Assembly: GCA_023333565.1 (NCBI GenBank) | Contig: JAJKFH010001480.1 | Coordinates: 1,550,001-1,614,000, forward strand | From: Puffinus mauretanicus | Taxonomy: Eukaryota > Chordata > Aves > Procellariiformes > Procellariidae | DNA: 64,000 nt | Direction of reading: 5' to 3' | Shown here: positions 28,384 to 40,143 of the stretch, in pieces | Layout: every line of letters starts with the position of its first letter | Position numbering within the stretch: position 1 is the first letter of the stretch | Notes under the pieces: model-generated | Told to the model about the DNA's origin: nothing | The model's input: the letters and a program-made list of their open reading frames with translations, nothing else | Database searches by the model: none | Position numbers and translations under genes: made by a program

Positions 28384-30553
28384 ACACAATCACAGAATGG
28401 TTGAGGTTGGAAGGGATGTCTGGAGGTCATCTTGTCCAAACCCCCTGCTCAAGCAGGGCCACCTAGAGCAGGCTGCCCGGAACCATATCCAGACAGTTTC
28501 TGAGTATCTCCAAGGAGGAAGACTCCACAACTTCTCTGGGCAACCTATTCCAGCTCGGTCACCATCACTGTAAAAAAGTGTTTCCTGATGTTCAGACAGA
28601 ACCTCCTGTGTTTCAGTTTGTGCCCACTGCCTCTGGTCCTGTCACTGGGCACCACTGAAAAGAATCTGGCTCCATCCTCTTTGCACCCTCCCTTCAGGTA
28701 TTTATATACATTGACAAGAGCCCCCCTGAGCCCGGTTCTTCAGCTAGTTTTTCATCCAACTCGCTGTCTGCTTATCCAGCCCATACTTCATCAGCTTCTC
28801 TAAGAAGATCTCATAGGAGACTGTGAAAAACCTTACTAATGTCAAGGTAGACAGTATCTATCACTCCCCCCTCATCTACTAAGCCAGGCATTTCATCGTA
28901 GAAGGTTATCAGGTTGGTCAAGCATGACCTTTCTTTGGTAAATGCATGCTGACTATCCCAGTCACCTTCTTGTCCTTCATGCACCTGGAAATGATTTCCA
29001 GGATTCGTTGTTTCGTATCTTCATGACTGAGGTGAGGCTTTCTGGCCTGTAGTTCCCTGGGTCCTCCTTCTTGCCCTTTCTGAAGATAGGAGTGACTTTT
29101 GCTCTCTTGCAGTGCTCAGGTACCTCTGCTGATTGCCATGATCTTCCAAAGACAACTGCAAATGGCCTTGCAATGACATCAGCTGGCTCTCTCAGCATTT
29201 GTGGATGCATTCCACCAGGGCCCATGGACTGGATGTCCAGTTTTCTTAAGTATTCCCTGACCTGACCCTCTTCACCAAGGGCAACTATTCCTTGCTCCAG
29301 GCTTCCCCTCTGATCTCAAGGACCTGGGATTTCTGAAGGCTTGCTGTACCAATAAAAACTGAGGTGAAGAAGGTATTCAGTTCCCCAGCCTTTTCCATGT
29401 CTTCTGTCACCAGGTCCCCTGCCCCATTCAGCAGCAGGCCCACCTTTTCCCTAGTCTTCCTTTTGCTGCTTATGCCCTTACAGAAGGTGTTCTCATTGCC
29501 CTTCACATTCCTTGACAGATTCAGCTCCAGGTGGGCTCTGGCTTTCCTAAACCCATCCCTGCATGCTCAGAAAGCATCTCTATATTCCTCCCAGGTCACC
29601 TGTCCCTGTTTCCATATTCTGTACACTTCTTTTTTACGTCTGAGTTTTGCCAGGAGCAACTTGTTTATCCATTCAGGCCTCCTGGCACCTTTGTTTGACC
29701 TCCTGCTTGTTGAAATGGACTATTCTTGAGCTTGGAGGACATGATGCTTGAATATTAATGAGCTTTCTTGCAATCCTCTTCTCTCTTCCAGGGCCTTATC
29801 CCACTGGACTCTTATCAAGCAGAATTTTGAAGAGTCAAAGTCTTCTCTCCTGAAGTCTAGCGCTGTGATCTTGATTTTTGCCCTGCTCCCTGCTCTCAGT
29901 ATCCTGAACTTCACTATCTCATGGTCACTGCAGCTAATGCTGCTTTGACCTTCATACCACAACCAGCCCTTCCTTACTCGTAAGTACGAGGTCCAACAGA
30001 GCACCTCTCCTTGCTGGCTCCTCTATTACCTGTGTCAGGAAGTTATCATCAACGCTCTCCAGGAACTTCCTGGGTTGCTTATACCCTGCTGTCCTGATCT
30101 TCTAGCAGATATTAGTATGGTTAAAGTACCCCATAAGCATCAGGGCCTATGAATGTAAGGCTACTTCCAGCTGTCTACAGAAGGCCTCATCTACTTGTTT
30201 TTCCTGATCAGGTGACCAATAGCAGACACCCTCTACAATGTCACCCATATTGATCTGCTCTTTAATCCTTACCCATAAGCTCTCAATTGGCTTATCATCC
30301 ATCTCCTGGCAGAACTCCAAGCACTCCAGCTGCTCTCTCACATAAAGGGCAACTCCACCTCCTTTTCTTCCCAGCTTGTCCCTCCTGAAGAGCATGTATC
30401 TATCCATTGCAGCATTCCAGTCATGTGAGCTATCCCACTACATCTCCATGATCCCAACAAGATCATAGCCCTGCAACTGCACACAGATCTCTAACTCTTC
30501 GTATTTATTGCCCATGTTGCGTATATTAGTGTACAGGCACTTAGAAGCATCAA
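28384..30553 (-). mobile_element. CR1 LINE copy C, 5'-truncated and decayed
   Basis: Read on the minus strand, the 3' end is at 28384 (plus strand: CACAGAATGGTTGAGGTTGG, the reverse of a CR1 3'UTR). The body rises through C-terminal, RT (MGPGGMHPQMLREPADVIA, CKRAKVTPIFRKGKKEDPG) and endonuclease parts to about 30553, where the N-terminal endonuclease sequence stops. Stops and frameshifts are frequent, so it is older than copies A and B. It lies in the CPQ sense orientation, directly between the real CPQ exon and its decayed duplicate. Confidence 0.9.
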
Positions 30554-30787
30554 TTCAACGGAAACAGAAGAGGCAACCCACATTTTTGTGAGAGCTGTCT
30601 GATCAGCCCCCAAGAAAGGGCATGCATTCATAAGATGCCATCTGAAACGCCAGCTGTGCAATGCAGAATTAAGACACAGAAAGAGTGAAAGGATTAAACC
30701 ACATTTCTAGGATCCATATACCACCAGAAGAAAAAAGAAAAAAACCAACACCCACCCCACCCCCAAAAAAAACAAAAACACACACAA

Positions 30788-31000
30788 AAATTTTTGGAGT
30801 CACCAAGCCTAGGTCATATGATAACCAGTAAAAATCGCCAGCCTTTCATAGGTCTTTATGGGTCTTTTCATAAACAGCAAGTTAAACAATAGCTTTAGCA
30901 ATATAAGAATATTAAGCTATTCTCCTTAACTATTCAAACGTTCCCAAAACTTAAGATGAAGGCGGTAACAAATTCTTCACAGTGAATGTCATTTTCCCAA
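30788..31000 (-). pseudogene. Decayed duplicate of the CPQ first coding exon
   Basis: This segment aligns colinearly with the real exon at about 25628-25850. Shared blocks are CTTTCATAGG (30843-30852 against 25682-25691), AATAGCTTTAGCAATAT (30888-30904 against 25729-25745) and TTCAAACGTT (30933-30942 against 25777-25786). Spacing between blocks differs by only two or three bases, and roughly three quarters of intervening bases agree by eye. The match begins near 30788 with AAATTTTTGGAG against AGATTTTTCGAA. It ends near GGTAACAAATTC, close to the signal-peptide codons, and weaker similarity (ATCATACAG and an AGACAGAC block) may reach about 31090. Small indels break the reading frame and no start codon is kept, so it cannot be a working exon. 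Same-strand orientation points to an old tandem duplication rather than a retrocopy. Confidence 0.8.
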
Positions 31001-31196
31001 AAGAAAAACAAAAAGTGTCTGTGATTTCATCTATGAATGACAAATCTATCATACAGATTTCCTCTCTTTCTGCGAGACAGACAGGGCAAAGGTCTTACAC
31101 AACCAGGAGCAAAAGACTCTAGGGTTATCTCAGGACACTGACAGAGAACTGTAAAAAGCCCTTTATAGCCTGAGTTACTGTTTATTTGTGGTTATA

Positions 31197-31532
31197 CTAC
31201 ACAGAGAATAGTGGTGTATTTTTATTGCTAAGCTCTGTACTTTCCCCATGTTCCTTCCCTTTGGACCAGTTAATTACATGCTCATAGACATCCTCTGCTA
31301 GACACATCAGTAATTTTCTCAGGATGACCATGCTCGTTCCCTGATTTTTGCCAAGCTCATCATCCACAAAGAAGCAAGCAAGATAATCTGATTTCTGCCA
31401 TAAGACAAATTCTTGCTGAGCGGAGTAAGACAACAACTTTGTAGAGTTAGTTTCAAAAACGTAAGGTTTGGTGTTTTGTTTGTTTAAGGGTTTGCAAAAT
31501 CTACCAGACAAAGCTGATACATTTAGTTGTTA
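31197..31532 (-). CDS. Unassigned open frame with weak lipocalin (alpha-1-acid glycoprotein-like) C-terminal resemblance
   Basis: About 110 codons are open on the minus strand and end at 31197. Two stretches recall the C-terminal half of alpha-1-acid glycoprotein lipocalins: ETNST...YSAQQEFVLW followed by KSDYLACFFVDDE, and CLAEDVYEHVINWSKGKEH, where the Cys-Leu, about ten residues, then Trp-x-Lys spacing is like that family. An AATAAA signal follows the stop within about 15 bases. No start methionine or upstream lipocalin GxW motif is seen: the frame closes a few codons upstream of 31532, so this would be a terminal exon or a truncated retrocopy. The similarity is from memory and weak; it may be coincidence. 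It lies just upstream of the decayed CPQ exon on the same strand. Confidence 0.25.
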
Positions 31533-32196
31533 AACAGAAAACACAGGGGGATTGTTTCATTGGTATTGGCAACCTCAAAGAGCCCCCAGCTACCAACATC
31601 ACGTGTTTTTTTCAATGGAGAAATGAAACCACAGTTATCACATTTCCCTTAACTAAGAAATGCTTCCTTTGCTCTTCCTGGCCTCATTCAAAACCAGCAG
31701 CATCCTCATTCCAAAGGCTGCCCCAGAGGAGCTGCACTTAAGAGCCGCACGTTTTCCAGGAATTTCCCACTGAGCTCTGAGAACAGACATGTTTCCACAG
31801 CTTTTGTGGATGTAACATACTCCCACTACGCACAGCGTCTCACTATCTGCCACTGCGTTGTAAGAAGAGCATAACTAAATTCAAACCCTGGACAAGGACA
31901 CAAGAATGGGAATGTAATTTATTGTGCTTTCCTTGAATAGTCCAGCAAAATCTGGCCAAAAGCTAGCAGCGTTCAGAAATAATTCCCTGCTAGGTAAAGT
32001 AACACCATACTCACTTGGACTGCAATACAGGAATCACTCCACTGCTAATTCAGGGAAAGAATAGCACATCTGTTGTCCCAGTCTTTGCAACATTAAGTTT
32101 ATCACCCCAGTGAATCATCTGGGAAAAGAGACTACTGATTTTTGCACATCTCACTAGCTAGACTTAGCAAATGAACATCGCAGTGCCAGCCAAATT

Positions 32197-32217
32197 AAAA
32201 AAAAAAAAAAAAAAAAA
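32197..32217. repeat. Poly-A tract
   Basis: Twenty-one consecutive A in intron 1; no retrocopy is recognised next to it. Confidence 0.95.
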
Positions 32218-32899
32218 GGACACTCATAATTGTTCGATGCATTTAACTATTCACTGAATTTCTTCAGTAGAAGTTTAGTGCCAAACGAGATAGGAAGAAC
32301 ACACACGTTCAGGAAGTACAGTTCTTTCTCCCAGCCCTATTAATATATCTCATTCCATGGCTCTTCGGTACAAAATAACCATTTTCTAAACTAGAGATAA
32401 GGATTCCCCTTGCCCTTCCAGGAGGCAAGAATGCTCGTCAGAAGGTTACAGTCCCTCTATTTTATTTCTCTGACCCCATAAATCTTGCATGCATGGAAAG
32501 GACACACAATGGTCCTGTTCCAGCCTTGCCTGCAGCCTCAGGTTTAGGATATTCTCCTAAAAAGCGAACCTCTCAAGACCATGTAAAAATCTACAACTTC
32601 CTCCTTTCATTTCTCCAAAGGGAATTCTAATCACTGGCATATTAAGCAAAAAGTGGGAGTCGCCATTGCTCCTCTCCCCATTTTCAGCAGAACTGAAAGC
32701 CCTACACATACTAGACACTGCATGTTTATGCCAGACGAATCTGGTCTCTTCAGAAACTTCAGCGGGGCTCAGGGCTTAATCATGTCCAGCTTAAAGGCTT
32801 AGATAGGCTCTCAGCTTTCTGAAGACTACACTTAGGAACCATGGAAAATCTGTAGTCCAAAATGAGTACAAAGCTAAAAGGCAATAATGTAAAAGGGAG

Positions 32900-33345
32900 A
32901 CCCATCCCACAGGGAAGTCTGCTGCCTCCCTGGGGCCTGGGTTAAGGACATTACTAGGAAGCTCCCTAGTCTCGTGCAGGCCTCCGATTACTGCCCGCTA
33001 CTGGTTATACAGGCTGGCAGTGAGGAGGTTGCGGAGAGAAGTCCCGAAGGGATCAAAAGGGACTTCAGGGCGCTGGGGCGACTGGTGGGAGTATCAGGAG
33101 CACAGGTAGTGTTTTCCTCGATACCTTTAGTGGCAGGGCGGAACACTGAAAGGAACAGGAAAACTCATCGGATCAACACGTGGCTCAGGGGCTGGTGCCT
33201 TCGGCAGAATTTTGGCTTCTTTGACCACGGGGAGGTTTACACGGCACCGGGCCTGCTGGCGACGGACGGAGTTCAGCTGTCTCGCAGGGGGAAAAGGATT
33301 CTTGCGTATGAGTTGGCGGGGCTCATCGAGAGGGCTTTAAACTAG
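32900..33345 (+). CDS. CR1 ORF1 C-terminal fragment, esterase-like domain
   Basis: This is an open frame of about 148 codons with no start, cut at its 5' side by element truncation. It contains [20 protein letters not shown], a glycine-rich helix-strand segment ([20 protein letters not shown]), [16 protein letters not shown] and the C-terminal [13 protein letters not shown]. This is the pattern of the SGNH/GDSL esterase-type domain found in ORF1 of many CR1 elements. The last block of SGNH hydrolases is D-x-x-H; here the histidine position is Gln (DGVQ), so this copy would lack the catalytic His. The stop is 62 bases before the ORF2 ATG, the usual ORF1-ORF2 arrangement. Confidence 0.8.
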
Positions 33346-33407
33346 ATTCGAAGGGGGAACGGGATAAAACCAGGCTCACTAGAGAAGAGCCTAGGGGCGG
33401 CACGCCA

Positions 33408-35861
33408 ATGTCGGGGGAGAAATCAGCAGCCCAGCTCAAGTGCCTCTATACCAATGCACGCAGCATGGGCGGCAAACAGGAGGAGCTGGAAGCCATTGTG
33501 CAGCGGGGTAGCTATGACTTAGTCGCCATCACAGAAACATGGTGGGACGAGTCTCATGATTGGAGTGCTGCAATGGATGGCTATAAGCTCTGCAGAAGGG
33601 ACAGGCGAGGAAGGAGAGGCGGTGGGGTAGCCCTGTATGTCAGGGAGTGCTTCGACTGTCTAGAGCTCAATGGTAGTGATGACGAGGTCGAGTGCTTGTG
33701 GGTAAGGATGAGGGGGAAGGCCAACAAGGCAGATATCCTGCTGGGAGTCTGTTATAGACCACCTAGCCAGGATGAGGAGGCAGACGAAATATTCTACAAG
33801 AGGCTGGCAGAAGTCTCCCAGTCGCCAGCCCTTGTTCTTGTGGGGGACTTTAACTTTCCGGACGTCTGCTGGCAGTACCACACGGCGGAGAGGAAACAGT
33901 CGAGGAGGTTCCTGGAGTGTGTGGAGGATAACTTCCTGACACAGCTGGTAAGCGAGCCCACCAGGGGAGGTGCCTCGCTTGACCTGCTGTTCACAAACAG
34001 AGAAGGACTGGTGGGAGATGTGGTGGTCAGAGGCCGGCTTGGGCTTAGCGACCATGAAATGGTAGAATTCTCGATACTTGGTGAAGTAAAGAGGGGGGCC
34101 AGCAAAACCGCTACCATGGACTTCCAGAGGGCAGACTTTGGCCTGCTCAGGACGCTGGTCGAGAGGGTCCCTTGGGAGACAGTCCTGAAGGGCAAAGGGG
34201 TCCAGGAAAGCTGGACGTTCTTCAAGAAGGAAGTCTTAAAGGCGCAGGAGCGGGCTGTCCCCATGTGCCGCAAGAAGAACGGGCGGGGAAAGCGACCGGC
34301 CTGGCTGAACGCAGAGCTCTGGCTGGGACTCCGGAAAAAAAGGAGATTTTATCACTTGTGGAAGAAGGGGCAGGCAAGTCAAGAACAGTACAGGGATCTC
34401 GTTAGATCGTGCAGAGAGGAAATTAGAAAGGCAAAAGCCCGGCTAGAACTCAACCTGGCCACTGTAGTGAGAGACAACAAAAAATGCTTTTACAAGTATA
34501 TTAATGACAAAAGGAGAGCCAAGGAGAATCTCCATCCTCTATTGGATGCGGGGGGGAACGTTGCCACCAGGGATGAGGATAAGGCTGAGGTACTCAATGC
34601 CTTCTTTGCCTCAGTCTTTAGTAGTCAGAGCAGTTATCCTCAGGATACTCAGCCCCCTGAGCTGGAAGACAAGGACGACGAGCAGGATAAACACCCCATA
34701 ATCCATGAGGAAGAAGTTAATGACCTGTTATGCCACCTGGATGCTCACAAGTCTATGGGGCCGGATGGGATCCACCCGAGGGTACTGAGGGAGCTGGCGG
34801 AGGAGCTTGCCGAGCCGCTCTCCATCATTTACCAGCAGTCCTGGTTAACTGGGGAGGTCCCGGACGACTGGAGGCTCGCCAATGTGACACCCATCTATAA
34901 GAAGGGCTGGAAGGAGGATCCGGGGAACTACAGGCCGGTCAGCTTGACCTCGGTGCCGGGGAAGATTATGGAGCGGTTTGTTTTGAGGGCGCTCACGAGC
35001 CATGTCCGGGACAACCAGGGGATCAGGCCCAGCCAGCACGGGTTCATGGAAGGCAGGTCCTGCTTGACCAACCTGATCTCTTTCTATGACCAGGTGACCC
35101 GCCTCGTGGATGAGGGAAAGGCTGTGGATGTGGTCTACCTGGACTTCAGTAAAGCCTTTGACACTGTCTCCCACAGCATTCTCCTAGAGAAGCTGGTGGC
35201 TCACGGCTTAGACAGGTGCACTCTTTGCTGGGTAAAAAACTGGATGGACGGCCGAGCCCAGAGAGTTGTGGTGAATGGAGTTAAATCCAGTTGGCAGCCG
35301 GTCACGAGCGGTGTTCCCCAGGGCTCAGTACTGGGGCCGGTCCTGTTCAATATCTTTATCAGTGATCTGGACGAGGGGATCGAGTGCTCCCTCAGTAAGT
35401 TTGCAGACGACACCAAGTTGGGCGGGAGTGTTGATCTGCTGGAGGGTAGGAAGGCTCTGCAGAGGGACCTGGACAGGCTGGATCGATGGGCCGAGGCCAA
35501 CTGTATGAGGTTCAACAAGGCCAAGTGCCGGGTCCTGCACTTCAGCCACAACAACCCCAGGCAACACTACAGGCTTGGGGAAGAGTGGCTGGAAAGCTGC
35601 CCAGAGGAAAAGGACCTGGGGGTGCTGGTTGACAGCCGGCTGAACATGAGCCGGCAGTGTGCCCAGGTGGCCAAGAAGGCCAACGGCATCCTGGCCTGTA
35701 TCAGAAATAGTGTGGCCAGCAGGAGCAGGGAGGTGATCGTGCCCCTGTACTCGGCACTGGTGAGGCCGCACCTCGAATCCTGTGTTCAGTTCTGGGCCCC
35801 TCACTACAAGAAGGACATGGAGGTGCTGGAGGTGTCCAGAGAAGGGCAACGAAGCTGGTGA
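33408..35861 (+). CDS. CR1 ORF2: endonuclease-reverse transcriptase (817 codons, frameshifted near its C-terminus)
   Basis: ORF2 drives target-primed reverse transcription of CR1. The start is ATG at 33408. The N-terminal apurinic-type endonuclease shows TETWW (residues 42-46, catalytic Glu43), GDFN (146-149) and SDH (214-216). The reverse transcriptase follows, with [42 protein letters not shown] and the catalytic FADD box at 665-668. The C-terminal region includes [18 protein letters not shown] and SALVRPHLE. Near 35830 this copy has one base fewer than CR1 copy B at the same place, which throws the frame into a stop at 35861. The C-terminal tail continues open in another frame from about 35858 to 36202 ([20 protein letters not shown]). 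Both catalytic domains are otherwise open, so the lesion affects only the distal C-terminus. Confidence 0.9.
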   Translation: MSGEKSAAQLKCLYTNARSMGGKQEELEAIVQRGSYDLVAITETWWDESHDWSAAMDGYKLCRRDRRGRRGGGVALYVRECFDCLELNGSDDEVECLWVRMRGKANKADILLGVCYRPPSQDEEADEIFYKRLAEVSQSPALVLVGDFNFPDVCWQYHTAERKQSRRFLECVEDNFLTQLVSEPTRGGASLDLLFTNREGLVGDVVVRGRLGLSDHEMVEFSILGEVKRGASKTATMDFQRADFGLLRTLVERVPWETVLKGKGVQESWTFFKKEVLKAQERAVPMCRKKNGRGKRPAWLNAELWLGLRKKRRFYHLWKKGQASQEQYRDLVRSCREEIRKAKARLELNLATVVRDNKKCFYKYINDKRRAKENLHPLLDAGGNVATRDEDKAEVLNAFFASVFSSQSSYPQDTQPPELEDKDDEQDKHPIIHEEEVNDLLCHLDAHKSMGPDGIHPRVLRELAEELAEPLSIIYQQSWLTGEVPDDWRLANVTPIYKKGWKEDPGNYRPVSLTSVPGKIMERFVLRALTSHVRDNQGIRPSQHGFMEGRSCLTNLISFYDQVTRLVDEGKAVDVVYLDFSKAFDTVSHSILLEKLVAHGLDRCTLCWVKNWMDGRAQRVVVNGVKSSWQPVTSGVPQGSVLGPVLFNIFISDLDEGIECSLSKFADDTKLGGSVDLLEGRKALQRDLDRLDRWAEANCMRFNKAKCRVLHFSHNNPRQHYRLGEEWLESCPEEKDLGVLVDSRLNMSRQCAQVAKKANGILACIRNSVASRSREVIVPLYSALVRPHLESCVQFWAPHYKKDMEVLEVSREGQRSW

Positions 35862-36419
35862 AGGGCCTGGAGCACAAGTCTTATGAGGAGCGGCTGAGGG
35901 AACTGGGGTTGTTTAGTCTGGAGAAGAGGAGGCTGAGGGGAGACCTCATCGCTCTCTACAACTACCTGAAAGGAGGTTGTAGCGAGGTGGGTGTTGGTCT
36001 CTTCTGCCAAGTAACTAGCGATAGGACGAGAGGAAATGGTCTCAAGTTGCGCCAAGGGAGGTTTAGATTGGACATTAGGAGAAATTTCTTTACTGAAAGA
36101 GTGGTCAGGCCTTGGAACAGGCTGCCCAGGGAAGTGGTAGAGTCACCATTCCTGGAAGTATTTAAAAGACGTGTAGATGAGGCCCTTAGGGACATGGTTT
36201 AGTGGGCATGGTGTGTTGGATTGACGGTTGGACTCGATGATCTTAAAGGTCTTTTCCATCCTTACTGATTCTATGATTCTAGGGTTCCAGTTCTTTTAGC
36301 TTTAGGTAGAGTGGATAGTGGGCATCCAGCCATGGCAGTGCCTGGATTCATATACAGAAAGAAGGACGTGGTCTGAATATAGTCCATAGAAGAGAGAGAC
36401 TTTCTCCTGCAAAATCCTA

Positions 36420-37972
36420 GCAGAACGTTTCAAAGGGAAAGTCTGGAGCGAGGAAGACATACCCTCAGTGGAGGAAGACCAGGTTAGGGAGCACGTAAAC
36501 AAACTGGACATATGTAAGCCTATGGGGCCTGATGGGTTACACCCACAAATGCTGAGAGAGCTGGCTGATCTCATCGTGAGGCCACTCTGAATTATATTTG
36601 AAAGGTCATGTCACTCCTATCTTCAGGAAGTGCAAGTAGTAAGATGTGGGGAACTACAGGCCAGTCAGCCTCACCTCGATCCTTGGCAAGGTGACAGGAG
36701 AAAATCCTCCTGGAAATTATTTCCAAACATATGACGGACAAGAAGATGACTTGGAATAGTTAGCATGGATTTACCAAGGGCAAATCATGCTTAGTCAATC
36801 TGATAGCCTTCTAGGACAAAATTACTGGTTTGGTAGATGAGGGGAGAGCAGTGGATGTTGTTTGCCTTGACATTAATAAGGCATTTGACATTGTCTCCCA
36901 TAAGGTCTTAGGGAAGTATGGGCTGGATGAGCAGACAGTGAGGTGGACTGAAAACCGGCTGAACAACCAAGCTCAGAGGTTTTGATTATTCATACAACAT
37001 CTAGTTGGCGGCCAGTAACTAGTGGTGTCCCCTAGAAGTCAATACTTGGTCCAGCACTCTTCAACATCTCCATTAATGATCTGGGTGCTTGGACAGAGTG
37101 CAGCCTCAAAAGACTTGCAGATGATATGAAGTTAGGAAGAGTGGCTGATGTACATGATGGTTTTGCTGCCACTCAGAGTGAATGAAGAAACAGGCAGGCA
37201 GGAACCTTATGAAGTTCAACAAGAGGAAATAAAAAGTCCTGCATCTAGGGAGGACTAACCCCCATGCACCAAGACAAGCTGGGGCCACCGAGCTGGAAAG
37301 CGGCTTGGCAGAGAAAGGCCATAGCGTCCTGGTGGACAAGCTGAGCATGAGTCAGCAATGCAACCTCATGGCAAAGACCAACAGCCTGGTGGGCTGCACA
37401 TTAGGAGGAGTGTTGCCAGCAGGTGGAGGGAGGTGATCCTTCCCCCTCTACTCAGCACTGGTGAGGCCACACCTGGAGTATTTGTCCATTTCTGGGCTCC
37501 CCAGTACAAGAGAAACATGGACATACTGGAGACAGTCCAGCAAAGGGCCATAAAGACGATTAAGGGACTGAAGTATCTATCCTACGAGGAGAGGCTGAGA
37601 GAGCTGGGACTGTTCAGCCACAGAAGAAAAGACTCAGGAGGGGTTTCACCAATGGGTATAAATACCTGATGGGAGGGAACAAAGACGACAGAGCCAGGCT
37701 CTTTTCAGGGGCGCTCACCAAAAGAAAAAGAGGCAATGGGCACAAATAGAAACATACGAAATTCCATCTGAACACAACAATGCACTTGCATTGAGGGTGG
37801 TCAAACACTGGAAGAGGTTGCCCAGAGAGATTGTAAAGTGTCCATATGGGGAGATATTCCAAACCTGACTGGGCACGGGCCTGGGCAATCTGCTGCAGCT
37901 GACCCTGCTTAAACAGAGGGTTTGGACTAGATGAGCTCAAAAGATGTCTTTTAACCTAAATCTGTGATTCAG
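36420..37972 (+). mobile_element. CR1 LINE copy E, old and heavily decayed
   Basis: This CR1 follows copy A after about 140 bases. It retains nucleotide-level traces of RT (CCTATGGGGCCTGATGGGTT, GGGGAACTACAGGCCAGTCA, GCATTTGACATTGTCTCCCA) and of the C-terminus (TATCCTACGAGGAGAGGCTG), and it ends near TTTGGACTAGATGAGCTCAA. Many stops and indels occur and the endonuclease is absent. The 5' limit is approximate. It is diverged enough from copy A to be a separate, older insertion. Confidence 0.85.
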
Positions 37973-40118
37973 AATATGAAACGAAGCCATAAACACAAGC
38001 TGAAAGGATTTAAAAAACCAAGGGAGAAAGGTTCTAGGTATGCAGAAGAAAAAGAGAAATTAAAGGCAGGAAATAAGTGTTTCCCAGCTCCAATGAGTAG
38101 TGTAAGAGCATGAAATGTACAGCACAATGCTATGTTGGTAGTGCAGACCGTGCCATAAGAAGATGCATTTAATACTAGCTAAGCAGCTACTTTAAGGATG
38201 TTTCCACCTATTGTCTGATCCATTTGCCTGTAGCTAACTACTAGCTTTGATGCTAAAGGAGAAGATCATTGGCATCTTCATCTTTTATGGTGCCCTTATA
38301 TAAGAGACCTTTAGCACACACAATCTGTAACCAGGCTAACTGGTGTTACCACCATTAAAATCATTACAATACAAATTACTTAAATGTTACAGATGGAAAA
38401 GAATGAGAGAAAGAGGATTAAAAAAAATCTCACATGAGAACACTGTCTACAGCAATCAGATAACTGAAAGAGGAGCAGAGGGAACAGAAATAGGATAAAC
38501 AAAGCTAGAGCAATGCTTCTTGTCCAGTGTGGCAAAGTTTTCCCAAAATCCCAGTTGAAAATACAGACAAAAGGATACAGAGAGTTCACAAGAGTCATGG
38601 TTATGGGAAATGAGGAAAGAAAACAATAAATAGAGGATATTAACCACTTAATTGCTAGAGATCTGCTAAATCTGTAGAGTACCTATCCGTTTCCTAACCA
38701 TGTACCATTTGATTTTCCTCCAAGAAATGTAGGAAACCTTGAAATCACACAGTGGTTTTGATAACATTAGAATAGACTGAAAAGCCCCAGGGTAACAAAC
38801 TCACATGCTGCAAAGTGATGTCTGATACATTTAATAGCATCTGAAAGAAAGTTTGTTGTGACAGCTGTGGAGTAGGATGGCTGGAAGGCTAGGTGGACTT
38901 GCAAAATGAGGAGGAGATTTCTGCCTAAAAATAAAGTCATAGAGTTCTTCCATCACTTAGAAAGATAAGGGGGGGCAGGGCGGAAAGCTTTATGATCTTG
39001 AAGAGTGAAGCAGAAAAGCAGACATTCCTCAAAGACTGCTTTTCCAGAATTGTCAAGATTCCTCATCTGGGAGAACTTTTAATCAGTTAGAAAATCTTGG
39101 CTTTGGGAACACTCACAGTCAAAGTTATCATTTTACATTGCAAAGTCCTTAAAATGAGACTTTTTACATCTAAAGCTAAGGAAAGGAAGAGTACAACACA
39201 ACATGGGTACAAGACTTTGAATACAATACGAAATCTTATTACTTGGATCAAAAAGTCTAAAACTCCAGAGGAAACACCAAATCATGAGCTGTTTTACCTT
39301 TACCAACTTCAGAAGAACTATCTTTATTTGCTACAACTGAAGATATGTCCTGAAATCCTTGAAAAGATTAAGTGTGACTTGTAGTGTATGACCATATATG
39401 CCCAGGTAGTGATATTGACTTACGTGGACAGAATAGGAAGTGAAATGTTTAAAGAAGGCTAAGCATTAAAACAGAGAAAGTCCAAATGTGCCCAGAGTCA
39501 TTGCAGTCAGAGCACGCCATTTGGCAAAAGAAAAAGTTCATACCCTATTTATACTCTGTATCATGGAAGTACCACAACTTAACATAGGAAGGAAGCAGTA
39601 AAAGGAACCACACTTAACTCTTTCTTCACCTGCAAGCCTCAGAATAGTAACAGGCTACCTTAATATAATCTTATTTAGTAGATGCTGCTAAAACAGATGG
39701 CAGTAATCCTGAAGAATCGCAGCATAATCCATGTGCAGAGTACTGTATCAACGAAGCTACAGAAATGATCAGTCTGCTACTTCTTTAAGAAGCAGTGACA
39801 GCCAAGACAAAAATTAAGTAAAAAAAAAAAAAAAATTACCACCATTACCACCAAACAATGCCTAGGCCACATAGCAGCTGATGTCTTAATGAGCATTCAA
39901 AATACAAACAGTTCTAAAAAGGGAGTACATTATCTTTTCAGAGGCAAAAGACAGGAATTCAGTGGGATTTTTAGATGAAAACAACTGAATAGAACAGAGA
40001 TGTTCAATGAAAGAAAGGCAGTTAGGAAACAATGACAGCAAAATACACAATGTTGTTTATATTACAATGAATGCCAAAGTACATACCTAATGCCAGCTGA
40101 TAGTGTTGAAAGACAACT

Positions 40119-40143
40119 GGGGCAGGGAGGGGGCGGGGGTGGG
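40119..40143 (+). other. G-quadruplex-forming motif
   Basis: Five G runs (4, 3, 5, 5 and 3 G) are separated by loops of one or two bases (CA, A, C, T) over 25 bases. It satisfies the canonical quadruplex pattern. It lies on the template strand of CPQ intron 1. Confidence 0.9.

Larger units (their letters stand above)
32893..36282 (+). mobile_element. CR1 LINE copy A, nearly intact, 5'-truncated
   Basis: This is a 3.4-kb non-LTR retrotransposon carrying the C-terminal part of ORF1, an 817-codon ORF2 and the ORF2 tail in another frame. Its 3' end has the CR1 signature: a short 3'UTR (TGGACTCGATGATCTTAAAGG) and the terminal repeat of ATTCTATG-type octamers (GATTCTATGATTCTAG, 36267-36282), with no poly-A tail. 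It lies antisense to CPQ in intron 1. The open frames and close likeness to copy B mark it as the youngest CR1 here. Confidence 0.95.

Noticed and set aside
32197..32217. Poly-A tract as the tail of a processed pseudogene
   Set aside because: The sequence before it has no recognisable coding remnant and no target duplication was found.
33660..36195. Long antisense frames opposite CR1 copy A
   Set aside because: They are shadows of the real CR1 ORF2 on the plus strand, and the same is true opposite copies B, C and D.
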